From: CAYLLN01 sp033762315
Lineage (GTDB): Bacteria > Planctomycetota > Planctomycetia > Pirellulales > Pirellulaceae
Reading direction: 5' to 3'
Length of the DNA: 26,834 bases
NCBI GenBank assembly: GCA_033762315.1
Contig: JANRLS010000208.1
Span: 1 to 26,834 of the forward strand
The notes under the pieces are model-generated. The model saw only the letters and a list, made by a program, of their open reading frames with translations. It did not search any database and was not told the origin of the DNA. The first letter of the stretch is position 1. The number at the start of each line of letters is the position of its first letter. Positions 1 to 7,700 of the stretch are shown here, in pieces. The translations under genes were made by a program, and so were the position numbers.

Positions 1-2
1 CA

Positions 3-539
3 GTGGCGATAGATGTCCCTGAAAACGTGGTGGTGACCAAGCTCGACGAAGTCGCCAACTGGTGCCGCAAGAACAGCCTCTGGCCCATGCCCTTCGCCAC
101 CGCCTGTTGCGGCATCGAACTGATGGCCACCGGGGCCAGCAAGCACGACCTGGCCCGCTTTGGTGCCGAGGTCTTTCGCTTTAGCCCTCGCCAGTGCGAC
201 CTGATGATCGTTGCCGGCCGCGTGGCGATGAAGATGCTCCCGGTGCTGCAACGCATCTGGCAGCAAATGCACGAGCCGAAGTGGTGCATCAGCATGGGGG
301 CCTGCGCCTCGACCGGCGGTGTCTTCGACACCTACGCCGTCGTGCAAGGGATCGACCGCTTCATCCCCGTCGATATGTATGTCCCCGGCTGCCCGCCGCG
401 ACCGGAGCAGCTCATTCAGGCGATCATCGATTTGCAGGACAAAATCCAGCGCGAAGGAACGATCGGCGGCCAGGAGTTTGATGTCCAGTCGCGACAAGAG
501 CCGAAACGAGCGCTTGTGGAGCTGCCGCTGTATCGGTGA
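3..539 (+). CDS. nuoB: NADH-quinone oxidoreductase subunit B (5' end probably cut off)
   Basis: NuoB is the peripheral-arm subunit of respiratory complex I that carries cluster N2, the last [4Fe-4S] centre before quinone. The ligands are visible: the adjacent pair Cys35-Cys36 in ATACCGIELM, Cys101 in GACASTGG and Cys130 in VPGCPPRPE. The reading frame is open to the window edge. The first possible start is a GTG at base 3, but family members usually have a few more residues before the VTKLDEVANW segment, so the true start is probably upstream and the gene is partial. The C-terminal tail after PPRPEQLIQAI is typical. It is the first gene of a nuo operon; nuoA would be expected just upstream. 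Identification is certain; only the start is open. Confidence 0.97.
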   Translation: MAIDVPENVVVTKLDEVANWCRKNSLWPMPFATACCGIELMATGASKHDLARFGAEVFRFSPRQCDLMIVAGRVAMKMLPVLQRIWQQMHEPKWCISMGACASTGGVFDTYAVVQGIDRFIPVDMYVPGCPPRPEQLIQAIIDLQDKIQREGTIGGQEFDVQSRQEPKRALVELPLYR

Positions 540-547
540 AGGTGCGC

Positions 548-640
548 CGGAGGCGAAAAAACAAATCACAAGAGCCCAATTCCAAACAAATCCGAAGTAC
601 GAAACAAATCTGAAATCCCCAATCTGAAATCTGTCGCTCA
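548..640. repeat. A-rich AAATCC-type intergenic repeat, nuoB-nuoC
   Basis: The spacer contains reiterated short words such as aaacaaatccgaag, acgaaacaaatctgaaat and ccaatctgaaatctg. The same vocabulary (gaaatccgaa, gaagcacgaaac) recurs at the nuoC-nuoD, nuoD-nuoE and nuoM-nuoN junctions. Here only the A-rich arm is well developed, with no clear T-rich partner arm before nuoC. Confidence 0.6.
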
Positions 641-648
641 CGCTTCCC

Positions 649-1146
649 ATGCCCGCCACGCCCAATACTCTCGACGCCCTGAAGGCCAGCTTTGGCGATC
701 TTGCGCCAAGCGAATTTCGCGGGCAAACGCGGATAGTCGCCAGCAAGGACAAACTGCTTGATGTGATGTCGCTACTCAAGCAGCGCGGGTTCGACCTGCT
801 GGTCGATGTGACCGGCGTCGATTATCTGCAATTCCGTGCCGCGAAAGACCGCTTCGGGCTCGCCTATTTGCTCGCCAACACCGAGACCAACGAGCGCATC
901 ACCGTCCGCGTTTATCTCAATGAGCCTGATTTATCGGTACCTAGCCTGTTCGACTTGTGGAATGGTGCTGACTGGCTCGAGCGCGAGGTCTTCGACATGT
1001 TTGGCGTCGTGTTCGATGGCCACCCTGATTTGCGCCGCATCCTGATGCCTGCAGAATTCGCCGCCTTCCCCCTCCGCAAGGACTACCCGATGCAAGGGCG
1101 CGGTGAGCGGCACAATTTTCCCGTTCTAACGCGCCGCGAAGCCTAA
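649..1146 (+). CDS. nuoC: NADH-quinone oxidoreductase subunit C (30 kDa)
   Basis: NuoC is a structural subunit of the complex I connecting module that packs against NuoD and NuoB. The family signature is present at residues 109-132 (WLEREVFDMFGVVFDG followed by HPDLRRIL), with the downstream PLRKDYP at 141-147. At 165 residues it is a stand-alone NuoC, not fused to NuoD as in E. coli. The ATG at 649 is the only start consistent with the N-terminal domain. No Shine-Dalgarno sequence is visible upstream, where the AAATCC-type repeat lies. The 109-bp gap to nuoB and 159-bp gap to nuoD are long for this operon and repeat-filled. Confidence 0.97.
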   Translation: MPATPNTLDALKASFGDLAPSEFRGQTRIVASKDKLLDVMSLLKQRGFDLLVDVTGVDYLQFRAAKDRFGLAYLLANTETNERITVRVYLNEPDLSVPSLFDLWNGADWLEREVFDMFGVVFDGHPDLRRILMPAEFAAFPLRKDYPMQGRGERHNFPVLTRREA

Positions 1147-1154
1147 AAGCGCGA

Positions 1155-1303
1155 GACGCGAAGCACCAAGAACCAAATCTCAAATCTCGAACAAGCGCGA
1201 AAGGAGAAAGAATCGCGGGACACGAGAATTTCGTTTCGGTTATCTGAACTTGGGATTTTGGGTTTGTTTGTCATTTGCTGCTTGTGATTTGAAATTTCAA
1301 TTC
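1155..1303. repeat. AAATCC-type inverted repeat, nuoC-nuoD
   Basis: The spacer has an A-rich left half (gaagcaccaagaaccaaatc, tcaaatctcgaacaagc) and a T-rich right half (cttgggattttgggtttg, gcttgtgatttgaaattt), so the two halves can pair imperfectly. The right arm runs to within a few bases of the nuoD ATG (aattccaATG). There is no Shine-Dalgarno sequence. It shares vocabulary with the nuoD-nuoE and nuoM-nuoN elements. Confidence 0.6.
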
Positions 1304-1305
1304 CA

Positions 1306-2526
1306 ATGTCGCTCGCCACCACCCTTGAACCGCCGCCGACAGCAGCTGAGCAGGATTACCTGTGGACGCTCAACTTCGGCCCGCAGCATCCGGCTACGCA
1401 TACCACGTTGCGCTTGGTGCTCAAGCTCGATGGCGAGCGGGTCGTCGATGCGGTGCCCGATATTGGCTATTTGCATAGCGGCTTTGAAAAGCTAGGCGAG
1501 CATCTTGATTACAACCAGTACGTCACCATCACCGACCGGATGAACTACATCTCGCCGGTGGCGAACAACGTTGCCTGGCACGGGGCGGTCGAAAAGTTGC
1601 TGGGGATCGAAATCACCCCCCGCTGCAAGTATCTGCGAACGATCGTCGCCGAGCTTGCCCGCATCAGCGATCACCTGCTCTGCACCGGGGCGATGGGGCT
1701 CGATACGGGGGCTTTCACCTTCTTCCTGTATGCGTTTTACCAACGGGAAGTGATTTACGACATTTTCGAAACGCTCTCCGGTCAGCGATTTCATCCCAGC
1801 TACACTCGCGTCGGCGGGTTGTCACAAGATTTCACCCCCCTGGTGATCGACAAAATTCGGGCCTTCCTGCGCAGCTTTCCTCGCACGCTGGAAGATATGG
1901 AGCGCCTGCTCAATCGCAATCGCATCTTTGTTGACCGCACGAAAGGGGTCGGCGTGCTGACCAAGGAGAGCGCGACGAACCGGAGCGCGACCGGCCCGGT
2001 GGCCCGCGCTAGCGGCGTCACGCGCGACCTGCGGAAGGACGAGCCCTATCTCGCCTACGCCGATTTTGACTTTCAGGTTTGCTGCGCGACCGCCGGCGAT
2101 TGCTTTGCCCGCTACTACGTCCGCATGGCCGAGATGCGCGAGAGCCTGAAGATTATCCATCAGGCGATCGAGAACATTCCCGCCGGGCCGATCAATGTCG
2201 GGGTGGACGAGCGCACCACGCTGCCGCCGAAAAGCCAGGTCTATCAGACCATTGAAGGGACGATCACCCATTTCGAGCTGGTGATGTGGAATCGGGGCTT
2301 CGAGGTGCCGGTGGAGGAGTCCTATGCGGCGATTGAATCCCCCAATGGCGAGCTTGGGTTTTATGTGGTCGGCGACGGCAGTCATGTCGCCTATCGCGCC
2401 CGTTGCCGGCCCCCGTCGTTCATTCATTTTGCCTTGTTTCCCCAACTCATTCGCGGCCACACTTTGAGCGATGTGGTGGCGGTGCTGGGGAGTCTCAATA
2501 TTATTGCCGCCGAATTAGACAGGTAA
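1306..2526 (+). CDS. nuoD: NADH-quinone oxidoreductase subunit D (49 kDa)
   Basis: NuoD is the 49-kDa subunit that, with NuoB, forms the quinone-reduction site of complex I. The GPQHP motif at residues 25-29 contributes to the quinone pocket. The family signature GYLHSGFEKL is at 54-63, where many homologues have LHRG. The C-terminal segment ends in LSDVVAVLGSLNIIAAELDR, matching the usual end where the final residues are an acidic-Asp-Arg motif. Length is 406 residues, normal for a separate NuoD. The ATG at 1306 follows repeat sequence with no ribosome-binding site. The hydrogenase-like large-subunit fold is expected but carries no metal in this family. Confidence 0.98.
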   Translation: MSLATTLEPPPTAAEQDYLWTLNFGPQHPATHTTLRLVLKLDGERVVDAVPDIGYLHSGFEKLGEHLDYNQYVTITDRMNYISPVANNVAWHGAVEKLLGIEITPRCKYLRTIVAELARISDHLLCTGAMGLDTGAFTFFLYAFYQREVIYDIFETLSGQRFHPSYTRVGGLSQDFTPLVIDKIRAFLRSFPRTLEDMERLLNRNRIFVDRTKGVGVLTKESATNRSATGPVARASGVTRDLRKDEPYLAYADFDFQVCCATAGDCFARYYVRMAEMRESLKIIHQAIENIPAGPINVGVDERTTLPPKSQVYQTIEGTITHFELVMWNRGFEVPVEESYAAIESPNGELGFYVVGDGSHVAYRARCRPPSFIHFALFPQLIRGHTLSDVVAVLGSLNIIAAELDR

Positions 2527-2672
2527 GAAGCACGAAATCCAAAATCCGAAGCACGAAACGAATCACAAATACAAATGACTGAAATGAGGAGCTCGACCTG
2601 ATGCGTTTGAAGCAATGAAGCATTCGTATTTCGAATTTGTTTCGTGCTTCGTGCTTAGGATTTCGTGCTTTC
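2527..2672. repeat. AAATCC-type hairpin element, nuoD-nuoE
   Basis: This is the clearest example of the family. Left arm 2528-2540 (aagcacgaaatcc) is an exact reverse complement of 2658-2670. The inner arm 2548-2559 (gaagcacgaaac) pairs exactly with its partner near 2639-2650. Together they form a long interrupted stem with about 70 bases between the inner arms. The element starts one base after the nuoD stop codon and ends about 10 bases before the nuoE ATG. Confidence 0.75.
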
Positions 2673-2681
2673 CCAATTGGC

Positions 2682-3161
2682 ATGCCTGAAAAAGTTCTCA
2701 CTCCCGACATGGTGGAGGCCATCAAGGCCTTCCTTCCGCGCTATCCGTCCAAGCAGGCGGTGACGTTGCCGGCGCTGCATCTGGTGAACGAGAATCTCCG
2801 CCATGTGCCGCTGCAAGCGGTGGTCGAAATCGCGGAGATTCTGGAACTCGCCCCGGCCCAGGTGCAAGACACGCTCTCGTTTTATGGCTATTTCAAGCAA
2901 GCCGCCCCTGCCGGCCGCTGCCGGTTGTGGGTTTGCCGCTCGATTAGCTGCGCCCTCCGCGGAGCCGACGATCTGCTCGAACACCTCAGCCACACGCTGC
3001 ACGTCGCCCCCGGCGAAACCACGCCCGATGGCCGCGTCACCCTCGAGTTTGCCGAATGCCTCGGTGCCTGCGAACATGCGCCGTGCATCCTGGCCAATGA
3101 TGATTTGCATAAGTCCGTCAGCCCCGAACAAGCCGATCAGCTAGTAAAAGCGCTCCCCTGA
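2682..3161 (+). CDS. nuoE: NADH-quinone oxidoreductase subunit E (24 kDa, [2Fe-2S])
   Basis: NuoE belongs to the NADH-dehydrogenase module and carries the off-pathway [2Fe-2S] cluster N1a in a thioredoxin-like fold. The four ligands have the family spacing: Cys85-x4-Cys90 and Cys126-x3-Cys130 (AECLGACEHAP). The ATG at 2682 (MPEKVLTPDM) is chosen because the upstream extension of the open frame lies in the repeat element and encodes repeat-derived residues. Length from this start is 159 residues. The stop codon overlaps the nuoF start by one base (TGATG), so E and F are probably translationally coupled. Confidence 0.97.
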   Translation: MPEKVLTPDMVEAIKAFLPRYPSKQAVTLPALHLVNENLRHVPLQAVVEIAEILELAPAQVQDTLSFYGYFKQAAPAGRCRLWVCRSISCALRGADDLLEHLSHTLHVAPGETTPDGRVTLEFAECLGACEHAPCILANDDLHKSVSPEQADQLVKALP

Positions 3162-4513
3162 TGTCCGATTTCCAACCCGTCCTCCTCGCCAATGTCGGCA
3201 CTCCCGACAGCTTCACCCGCCGCGTCTATGAGCAGCGCGGCGGCTATCAGGCGCTGCGCAAAGCTCTCAAGCTGACGCCGAGGGAGGTCATCGAGCAGGT
3301 CAAATCGAGTGGCCTGCGTGGACGGGGCGGGGCCGGCTTTCCCACGGGCCTCAAGTGGACCTTTCTGCCGCCGAATCACCCCGGCCCGATCTATTTCTGC
3401 CTGAATGCCGACGAAAGCGAGCCGGGCACCTTCAACAACCGCATCCTGATGGAGGATGACCCGCATCAGGTGCTGGAAGGGCTGATTATCAGTTGCTTCG
3501 CCACGCAGGCACGGGCGGCCTATTACTACATGCGGTGCGAGTATCCGCTGGCCTGGAAGCGAACCGCCGCCGCCCTCCAAGAGTGCTACGACGCGGGCTA
3601 TCTCGGCCAAAACATCCTCGGCAGCGGCTACACGCTTGATATCTATATGCACCGGGGCGCGGGGGCCTATATTTGTGGCGAAGAGACCGGCCTGATCGAA
3701 AGCCTCGAAGGCAAGCGGGCCTGGCCGCGTATCAAGCCGCCGTTTCCCGCCGTCGAAGGAGCTTTCCGCAAGCCGACGGTGGTCAATAACGTCGAAACGG
3801 TTTCCTGCGTCAAGCAAATTTTCGACCGCGGCGTCGATTGGTTCAAGTCGCTCGGCGTCCCCCCCGATCCCGCCAACCCGCGCGATGCCGGCAGTTATGG
3901 TCCGAAGCTCTATTGCCTTTCAGGCCACGTCAACAGGCCCGGCTGCTATGAGGCTCCGCTCGGCATCACCTGCCAGGAGCTGATCGACCGTTTTGGCGGC
4001 GGCATTTGGAAGGGTCGCAAAGCGAAAGCAGCCATTCCTGGCGGCATTAGCATGGGCCTCTTGAAGGCCGACGAGTTCCATTGCCCGCTCGATTTCAACG
4101 GGCCGGGCAAGTTTGGCTGTCTGGGCCTTGGGACGGCGGCGGTCGTCGTGATGGACGAAACGACCAGCATGATCGACTTCCTTGAAAATAGCTGCCGGTT
4201 CTTCTCGCACGAAAGCTGCGGCCAATGCACTCCCTGCCGCGAGGGAACCAGTTGGGCCACGCGGATGATGACCCGCATTAAGGCCGGGAAGGGGCGCCTC
4301 AAGGATCTCGATCTCTTGGCCGAAATCGGCGACACCATCGGCATCATGCCCGGCACCACCATCTGCGGCCTCGCCGACGGTGCCGCCTGGCCGATCAAGA
4401 ACTGCATCAAAAAGTTCCGCCCCGAACTGGATGAGACCATCAAACGCACCAACCCCACCGGCTGGATGGAAACCAAAGCCGTGCCGGCACTTCAGCTTGT
4501 AGGAATCCACTAA
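3161..4513 (+). CDS. nuoF: NADH-quinone oxidoreductase subunit F (51 kDa, FMN/NADH-binding)
   Basis: NuoF binds NADH and FMN, takes the hydride and passes electrons to cluster N3. The glycine-rich nucleotide motif GRGGAGFPTGLKW is at residues 54-66, ESEPGT at 85-90, and GAGAYICGEETGLIESLEG at 166-184. Cluster N3 ligands are Cys353, Cys356 and Cys359 in ESCGQCTPCREG plus Cys402 in TTICGLAD. Length is 450 residues, normal for the family. It overlaps nuoE by one base and is followed by a 101-bp gap with a small perfect hairpin before nuoG. No anomaly is seen. Confidence 0.98.
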   Translation: MSDFQPVLLANVGTPDSFTRRVYEQRGGYQALRKALKLTPREVIEQVKSSGLRGRGGAGFPTGLKWTFLPPNHPGPIYFCLNADESEPGTFNNRILMEDDPHQVLEGLIISCFATQARAAYYYMRCEYPLAWKRTAAALQECYDAGYLGQNILGSGYTLDIYMHRGAGAYICGEETGLIESLEGKRAWPRIKPPFPAVEGAFRKPTVVNNVETVSCVKQIFDRGVDWFKSLGVPPDPANPRDAGSYGPKLYCLSGHVNRPGCYEAPLGITCQELIDRFGGGIWKGRKAKAAIPGGISMGLLKADEFHCPLDFNGPGKFGCLGLGTAAVVVMDETTSMIDFLENSCRFFSHESCGQCTPCREGTSWATRMMTRIKAGKGRLKDLDLLAEIGDTIGIMPGTTICGLADGAAWPIKNCIKKFRPELDETIKRTNPTGWMETKAVPALQLVGIH

Positions 4514-4521
4514 CGACTTAG

Positions 4522-4543
4522 CCGGGACCAAACCTGGTCCCGG
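4522..4543. repeat. perfect 9-bp hairpin, nuoF-nuoG
   Basis: ccgggacca (4522-4530), loop aacc, tggtcccgg (4535-4543) is a perfect inverted repeat 8 bases after the nuoF stop. No T-run follows on the plus strand, so it is more likely an mRNA-processing or stabilising hairpin, or another palindromic element, than a terminator. Confidence 0.7.
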
Positions 4544-4614
4544 TGCCCCGACAAACTACTTGACATCGCCAATCACCGAGAGCCAGTTTGCTCCCGGCTA
4601 TTCAGAAATCAGCC

Positions 4615-6276
4615 ATGCCCAGCGTAACCGTTGACGGAATCGAAGTCCCCCTCGGCGAGAAAGAGCGCCTGAATGGCATTCAGGCGGCTCATCGCGCCGG
4701 CGTGGGAATTCCGCACTACTGCTGGCACGCGGGATTGTCGGTGGTGGCGAGCTGCCGGATGTGCCTCGTCGAAGCGGGAAAAAAGGACGACAAGACCGGC
4801 AAGGTGGTGATGCAGCCCCGCGTCGTTCCCGCCTGCCAGACGCCGGCGACCGACGGCACGGTCTTTGTCACCAACAGCGAGAAGGTAAAAAACGCCCGCG
4901 CAATGGTCGAGGAAGACCTGCTCTTGCGGCATCCGGTCGATTGCCCCATCTGCGATAAGGCGGGGGAATGCTCGCTGCAAGATTATCACTTTGAATACGG
5001 CCAGGCCGAGCGGCGGGCCGATATCAAGCCCTTCACCAGTCGCCGCCGCGAGCTGGGGGACACGATCACCCTGTTCGTCGATCGCTGCGTGATGTGTACC
5101 CGCTGCGTCCGGTTCACCCGCGAGATCACCGGCACCAGCGAGCTGATGGTCATCAATCGCGGCGCGCATGAAGAGATCGACGTCTTTCGAGACGAAAACG
5201 GCGAACTGCGGTTCCCGCTCGACAACAAGCTTTCGGGCAACGTGTCGGATATCTGCCCCGTCGGGGCCCTCGGCGACAAAGACTTCCTCTACCAGCAGCG
5301 GGTTTGGTTCCTCAAAAGCCACGACAACGTCTGTGCCGGCTGCTCGACCGGGTGCTCGATCAAGGTCGAACAAAACCAGGATCGCATCTATCGACTCAAG
5401 CCGCGCGAGAATCCGCACATCAACCAGTGGTGGATGTGCGACGACGGCCGTTACGGCTGGAAGCACGTGCATGATCCGCGGCGACTGACGCAGCTTCGCA
5501 AGCGGGACAGATCCCTCCCTCTCCCTCTGGGAGAGGGCCGGGGTGAGGGTCGCTTGGCGAATGTTGAATGGTCCTCTTTAACTGCCGAGCTGAGTCATAA
5601 GCTCCGCCAAGCCGGCAAGCTAGCAGCGGTGATTTCGCCGCACCTGACGATCGAAGAGGCGTACCTGCTAGGCACCTATATCCGCTCGCTCGATCCGCAG
5701 GCAGTGCTCGCCGTCGGCCCGATTCCCACCGCAGGAACCGACGAAAAGTTCCCCAGCGGCTTCACGATCCGGGCCGAGAAGTGCCCCAATCGCAAGGGGG
5801 TCGAGGCAATCGTCAGCCGGCTCGGTGGCAGCCTGCTCCATTGGGGCGATTTTCTCGGCCGGGTCGAAAGCGAATCGTTCGGCGCGGTCTGGCTGACCGG
5901 CGGCTATGTGAAGCCTTGGAACGACGCGGCGGTAGTCGAGAAGTTCGCTGGCGTCGGCACGCTGATCGTGCAGGATTGCTTCACCTCGCCGCTGTGGGAG
6001 CGGGCCGACTATCAGCTTCCCGGCGCGACCTTTGCCGAGCGCGAAGGGTCGTATGTCAACGCTTTGGATCGACTGCAGTCGTTCACTTGGGCGATTCGTC
6101 CCCCGGCAGGCGTGCTGACCGAAGGGCAAATCCTTTGGCAGTTGCTCCGCCGCCCAGGTCTGTACAAAGCCCCTGAGGTACTTGCCGAAATCGCCCGCGA
6201 AATCACCCTTTTCTCGGCCGCCGCGACCGGCGTGCCGGAGGTGGGTGTGGATTTGAAAGTCAATCAACTTGCGTAA
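4615..6276 (+). CDS. nuoG: NADH-quinone oxidoreductase subunit G, short form
   Basis: NuoG is the large Fe-S subunit of the NADH module. Visible ligands: [2Fe-2S] N1b Cys36, Cys47, Cys50, Cys74; His-Cys3 cluster N4 His106, Cys110, Cys113, Cys119; N5 Cys158, Cys161, Cys164 and Cys214 (DICPVGAL); and an N7-type set Cys240-x2-Cys243-x3-Cys247-x27-Cys275. The remaining molybdopterin-oxidoreductase-like part is short: 553 residues in all, against roughly 900 in E. coli. The ATG at 4615 (MPSVTVDGIE) is preferred over an upstream TTG at 4588 because the ferredoxin domain begins there. Residues 299-313 are encoded by a palindromic repeat (separate entry), placed between HDPRRLTQ and the next domain. 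Confidence 0.96.
   Translation: MPSVTVDGIEVPLGEKERLNGIQAAHRAGVGIPHYCWHAGLSVVASCRMCLVEAGKKDDKTGKVVMQPRVVPACQTPATDGTVFVTNSEKVKNARAMVEEDLLLRHPVDCPICDKAGECSLQDYHFEYGQAERRADIKPFTSRRRELGDTITLFVDRCVMCTRCVRFTREITGTSELMVINRGAHEEIDVFRDENGELRFPLDNKLSGNVSDICPVGALGDKDFLYQQRVWFLKSHDNVCAGCSTGCSIKVEQNQDRIYRLKPRENPHINQWWMCDDGRYGWKHVHDPRRLTQLRKRDRSLPLPLGEGRGEGRLANVEWSSLTAELSHKLRQAGKLAAVISPHLTIEEAYLLGTYIRSLDPQAVLAVGPIPTAGTDEKFPSGFTIRAEKCPNRKGVEAIVSRLGGSLLHWGDFLGRVESESFGAVWLTGGYVKPWNDAAVVEKFAGVGTLIVQDCFTSPLWERADYQLPGATFAEREGSYVNALDRLQSFTWAIRPPAGVLTEGQILWQLLRRPGLYKAPEVLAEIAREITLFSAAATGVPEVGVDLKVNQLA
5512..5550. repeat. REP-like palindrome inserted in frame in nuoG
   Basis: ccctctccc (5517-5525), loop tct, gggagaggg (5529-5537) is a perfect 9-bp hairpin, followed by the tail ccggggtgaggg. 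It is translated as RSLPLPLGEGRGEGR (NuoG residues 299-313). From memory, LPLGEGRGEG-type peptides are a common translation product of a widespread bacterial palindromic repeat; I have not checked this. It keeps the NuoG frame open. Confidence 0.75.
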
Positions 6277-6279
6277 ACA

Positions 6280-6358
6280 GAAGGGCTAAGGCTTGAGACT
6301 AGGGCTAGGAAAATACGATCCTTTCGCCCGCCTCCAGCCCTAGCCCCCAGCCCTACCC
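6280..6358. repeat. GGGCTAGG/CCTAGCCC inverted repeat, nuoG-nuoH
   Basis: gggctagg at 6302-6309 is an exact reverse complement of cctagccc at 6339-6346. Neighbouring near-copies (gggctaagg around 6284, ccagccctacccc around 6348) extend the pairing. It fills most of the 91-bp nuoG-nuoH gap and ends just before the pyrimidine-rich tract and nuoH ATG. Confidence 0.65.
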
Positions 6359-6367
6359 CTTTCCTCC

Positions 6368-7630
6368 ATGCTCGAAGTCCTCATCAAAGCAGCCATCCTC
6401 CTCGGCGGCCTCATGACCGCGGCGGCCTATTTTGTGCTGCTCGAGCGGCGAATGGCGGCCTGGGTGCAAGACCGCATCGGCCCCAACCGGGTCGGCGCGC
6501 CCCTCTCGCTGCTCGGCCTGAAAGACTTGCGCCTCTGGGGCCTCGGCCAGCCGGCGGCCGACGGCCTGAAGATGATCCTTAAGGAAGAGTACACGCCGGC
6601 CCACGTTGATCGGCGGCTGTTCGTGCTCGCGCCGCTGGTGATTCTCGCCGCCGCCCTGGCGGTGTTCGCCGTGATTCCGTTTGGCAGCCTGATTCCGAAC
6701 GAAATTTTCGGCTACAAGTTCTCAAGCAGTCCGGTTCAGCTCACCGTCGCTCCCGGCGTCGATGTCGGCATGATCTTTGTCTTTGCACTCTCGAGCATCG
6801 CCGTTTACGGCGTCATCCTGGGCGGCTGGGCGAGCAACAACAAATACAGCTTCCTCGGCGGTCTGCGGAGCAGTGCCCAGCTCATCGCCTACGAACTGCC
6901 GATGGGGCTGGGCATTCTCGGCATCGCCCTGGCTGCCGGCTCGCTGAATCTCGATTCCATCGTCGCCGCCCAGGCCACCGACGGCTGGTATGCCTTCCTC
7001 CAGCCGCTCGGTTTTGTGGTGTTCGTGGTCGCCGCTTTCGCCGAAGCGGCCCGCCTGCCGTTCGACCTGCCGGAATGCGAGCAGGAACTGATCGGCGGCT
7101 ATCACACCGAATACGCGGGCATGAAGCTGCTGCTGTTTCTGGTGGCCGAGTTCATGCACATGATCACCGCTTCGTTCCTGATTGTTGTGCTGTTTTTCGG
7201 CGGCTGGAGCTTGCCTTTCGGCCTGACCGGCAGCGCCGGGCTCGAAGCCGGCAGCGACGTGGTCATCACCTGGCCGATTGCTTTGCTCCGGATCGCCGTG
7301 CTGCAAGGAAAGATTTTCCTGGTGATCGTGTTCTTCATGTGGGTCCGCTGGAGTTGGCCCCGCTTTCGCTTCGACCAACTGATGAACTTGGCCTGGAAGG
7401 TGATGCTCCCCCTGGGGATGGTCAATCTGATCGCCCTTGCCGTGCTATATGAGCTACGAAAAATCAACGACCCGCTCGAGCTGAGTGCCGGTTGGGGAGC
7501 GATTGTCATCGGCGGCTCATGGCTTGTGTTTGCCGTCGCCTGGCTTGCAATGGCCGCCGTCAACCCGCTCGTAACCGACAACCGCCCCCGGCTCGATTTG
7601 TCCTCCCGAGAAGTAGATTCGCAGATATAG
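6368..7630 (+). CDS. nuoH: NADH-quinone oxidoreductase subunit H
   Basis: NuoH is the membrane subunit that joins the peripheral arm to the proton-pumping arm and completes the quinone chamber. Conserved features include LERR at residues 25-28 with QDRIGPNRVG at 34-43, ELPMGLGILG in mid-protein, and the long acidic cytoplasmic motif EAARLPFDLPECEQELIGG followed by YHTEY around residues 225-250. Several hydrophobic helices are evident. At 420 residues it is longer than E. coli NuoH (about 325), with extra sequence in the first periplasmic or loop segment and at the C-terminus. The ATG at 6368 has only a pyrimidine-rich upstream tract (cctttcctcc), not a Shine-Dalgarno sequence. Confidence 0.97.
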   Translation: MLEVLIKAAILLGGLMTAAAYFVLLERRMAAWVQDRIGPNRVGAPLSLLGLKDLRLWGLGQPAADGLKMILKEEYTPAHVDRRLFVLAPLVILAAALAVFAVIPFGSLIPNEIFGYKFSSSPVQLTVAPGVDVGMIFVFALSSIAVYGVILGGWASNNKYSFLGGLRSSAQLIAYELPMGLGILGIALAAGSLNLDSIVAAQATDGWYAFLQPLGFVVFVVAAFAEAARLPFDLPECEQELIGGYHTEYAGMKLLLFLVAEFMHMITASFLIVVLFFGGWSLPFGLTGSAGLEAGSDVVITWPIALLRIAVLQGKIFLVIVFFMWVRWSWPRFRFDQLMNLAWKVMLPLGMVNLIALAVLYELRKINDPLELSAGWGAIVIGGSWLVFAVAWLAMAAVNPLVTDNRPRLDLSSREVDSQI

Positions 7631-7632
7631 GC

Positions 7633-7691
7633 AGTGGGGCGGGTTTCCAACCTGCCAGGCAGAACACGGCAGGTTAGAAACCTGCCCCACT
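7633..7691. repeat. 24-bp-stem hairpin element, nuoH-nuoI
   Basis: The left arm 7633-7656 (agtggggcgggtttccaacc then tgcc) and the right arm 7668-7691 (ggcaggttagaaacctgccc then cact) form a 24-bp stem with two G-T type mismatches and an 11-base loop. It occupies nearly all of the 70-bp gap between nuoH and nuoI. Translated, it gives RVSNLP/QVGNPPH-like peptides, which I remember as frequent spurious ORFs in planctomycete genomes (recollection only). There is no T-run, so it is probably not a terminator. Confidence 0.8.
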
Positions 7692-7700
7692 TTCCGAACC

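Noticed and set aside
4560..4588. Consensus -35 hexamer ttgaca before nuoG
   Set aside because: At 16-18 bp downstream there is no -10-like hexamer (ccagtt/cagttt), so an internal promoter is not supported.
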